From: Ctenosaura bakeri
Taxonomy: Eukaryota; Chordata; Lepidosauria; Squamata; Iguanidae
DNA length: 64,000 nt
Assembly: GCA_948474755.1 (NCBI GenBank)
Contig: CAOLHI010000919.1
Span: 186,001-250,000, forward strand
Direction of reading: 5' to 3'
Below, in pieces: positions 63,556 to 64,000 of the stretch. Each line of letters begins with the position of its first letter. The stretch's first letter is position 1. The translations under genes and the position numbers were made by a program. Under the pieces are notes generated by a model. That model was given only the letters and a program-made list of their open reading frames with translations, ran no database searches and was not told the origin of the DNA.

Positions 63556-63800
63556 GAAGAGGGGTCATAGCTCAGCAAAAAGTGTATCCTTTTCATGCAG
63601 TGGTTCCAAGTTACAGCCCTGGCTGTAAGATCAAGTAGCACTGAGTGGAAAGATAGTTCTTTCCACAAGAACAAAGGTGCCTGGCAAGTGATAGCTTCCA
63701 TGGTTGAACAGACTCAGTGGCAAAGCATTGCTTTGCTGTATGTGAAGTCCTCGGTTCAGTCCCTGACATATCTGACTTAAAGAACCATGTGACTTTGTGG
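63556..63800 (+). mobile_element. tRNA-derived SINE, two head-like segments
   Basis: GAGGGGTCATAGCTCAGCAA (63559-63578) and GACTCAGTGGCAAAGCATTG (63711-63730) are both A-box-like. CTCGGTTCAGTCCCTGAC (63751-63768) is B-box-like. This suggests two tRNA-derived units side by side, related to the SINE at 10654. Confidence 0.6.
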
Positions 63801-63832
63801 AAGAATTAATGACTACAGGACAAATAGGTAAA

Positions 63833-64000
63833 GCCTTTGTTGTAAACTGCCATCAAGTTGACTTCAACTTATGGTGACCTTTACGGGTAAGAGACTTCCA
63901 AGTCACTCTGTCGTCAACCACCCGGCCCAGGTCTTGAAGATTCAGGGTGTTCCTTGATTGAATCTATCCATCTGTAATGCAATCTTCCTCTTTTCCTACT
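63833..64000 (-). mobile_element. BovB-like LINE 3' end, running off the window
   Basis: The minus strand ends with GGTCACCATAAGTTGAAGTC then AACTTGATGGCAG, the BovB-type 3' tail. Upstream it reads RKRKIALQMDRFNQGTP-like coding near the window edge. The rest lies beyond position 64000. Confidence 0.6.

Overview
This window looks like a transposon-rich, gene-poor stretch of a squamate reptile nuclear genome, probably a lizard. Three things support this. First, the repeat mix is squamate-like: CR1, L2 and BovB LINEs, tRNA-derived SINEs with a BovB-like tail (Sauria-type), a 5S rRNA-derived SINE, a DIRS tyrosine-recombinase retroelement, SPIN-like hAT elements and Helitron ends. Second, base composition is vertebrate-like, with no operons or compact genes. 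Third, nearly every long reading frame resolves into a degraded mobile element. I found no host exon that I can support, so the window is probably intergenic or lies inside a large intron.

Layout. 0-5.3 kb: end of a Harbinger-like MITE, an unclassified repeat, a SINE, and a CR1 LINE broken by a solo LTR and a MITE. 5.3-11.2 kb: mostly unrecognised sequence, then a SINE, a CR1 copy carrying a GC-rich Harbinger MITE, a Tigger-like element with an internal minisatellite, a tiny hAT and a tRNA SINE. 11.3-16.5 kb: a cluster of hAT and Harbinger elements, many with exact target-site duplications. 16.6-19.9 kb: a BovB LINE cut by a 480-bp MITE. 21.9-25 kb: a Harbinger MITE, a Tigger-like MITE and an LTR inside CR1. 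25.7-32.2 kb: a DIRS element (gag, RT, RNase H, tyrosine recombinase), followed by a DIRS 5' end in the opposite orientation. 33.2-34.5 kb: SINE and CR1 debris holding the start of a Harbinger transposase gene. 36.2-39.9 kb: 5S SINE, SPIN-like hAT with GC-rich cargo, and a solo LTR. 41.7-43.1 kb: a three-level nest (Harbinger MITE, hAT, Harbinger MITE). 45.5-47.5 kb: L2 and CR1. 49.6-56.9 kb: CR1 3' ends, Harbinger MITEs and a hAT copy. 58-64 kb: SINEs, hAT and Tigger MITEs, a Helitron end, a ~145-bp tandem repeat, and a second BovB end running off the window.

The elements do not work together as a pathway. They form a stratified record. Autonomous relics (BovB, CR1, L2, DIRS, a Harbinger fragment) sit beside the short elements that probably used their machinery. 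Nested insertions give a relative order: CR1, BovB, hAT and SINE copies were all hit later by Harbinger MITEs, and one Harbinger MITE was hit by a hAT. The most unusual features are the back-to-back DIRS arrangement, two SPIN-like hATs carrying different GC-rich interiors, a hAT family built from AAGTC-type subterminal repeats, the internal hairpin of the GC-rich Harbinger family, and a ~145-bp tandem repeat of unknown origin. Family names come from recognised motifs, termini and target-site duplications read by eye. No database search was run.
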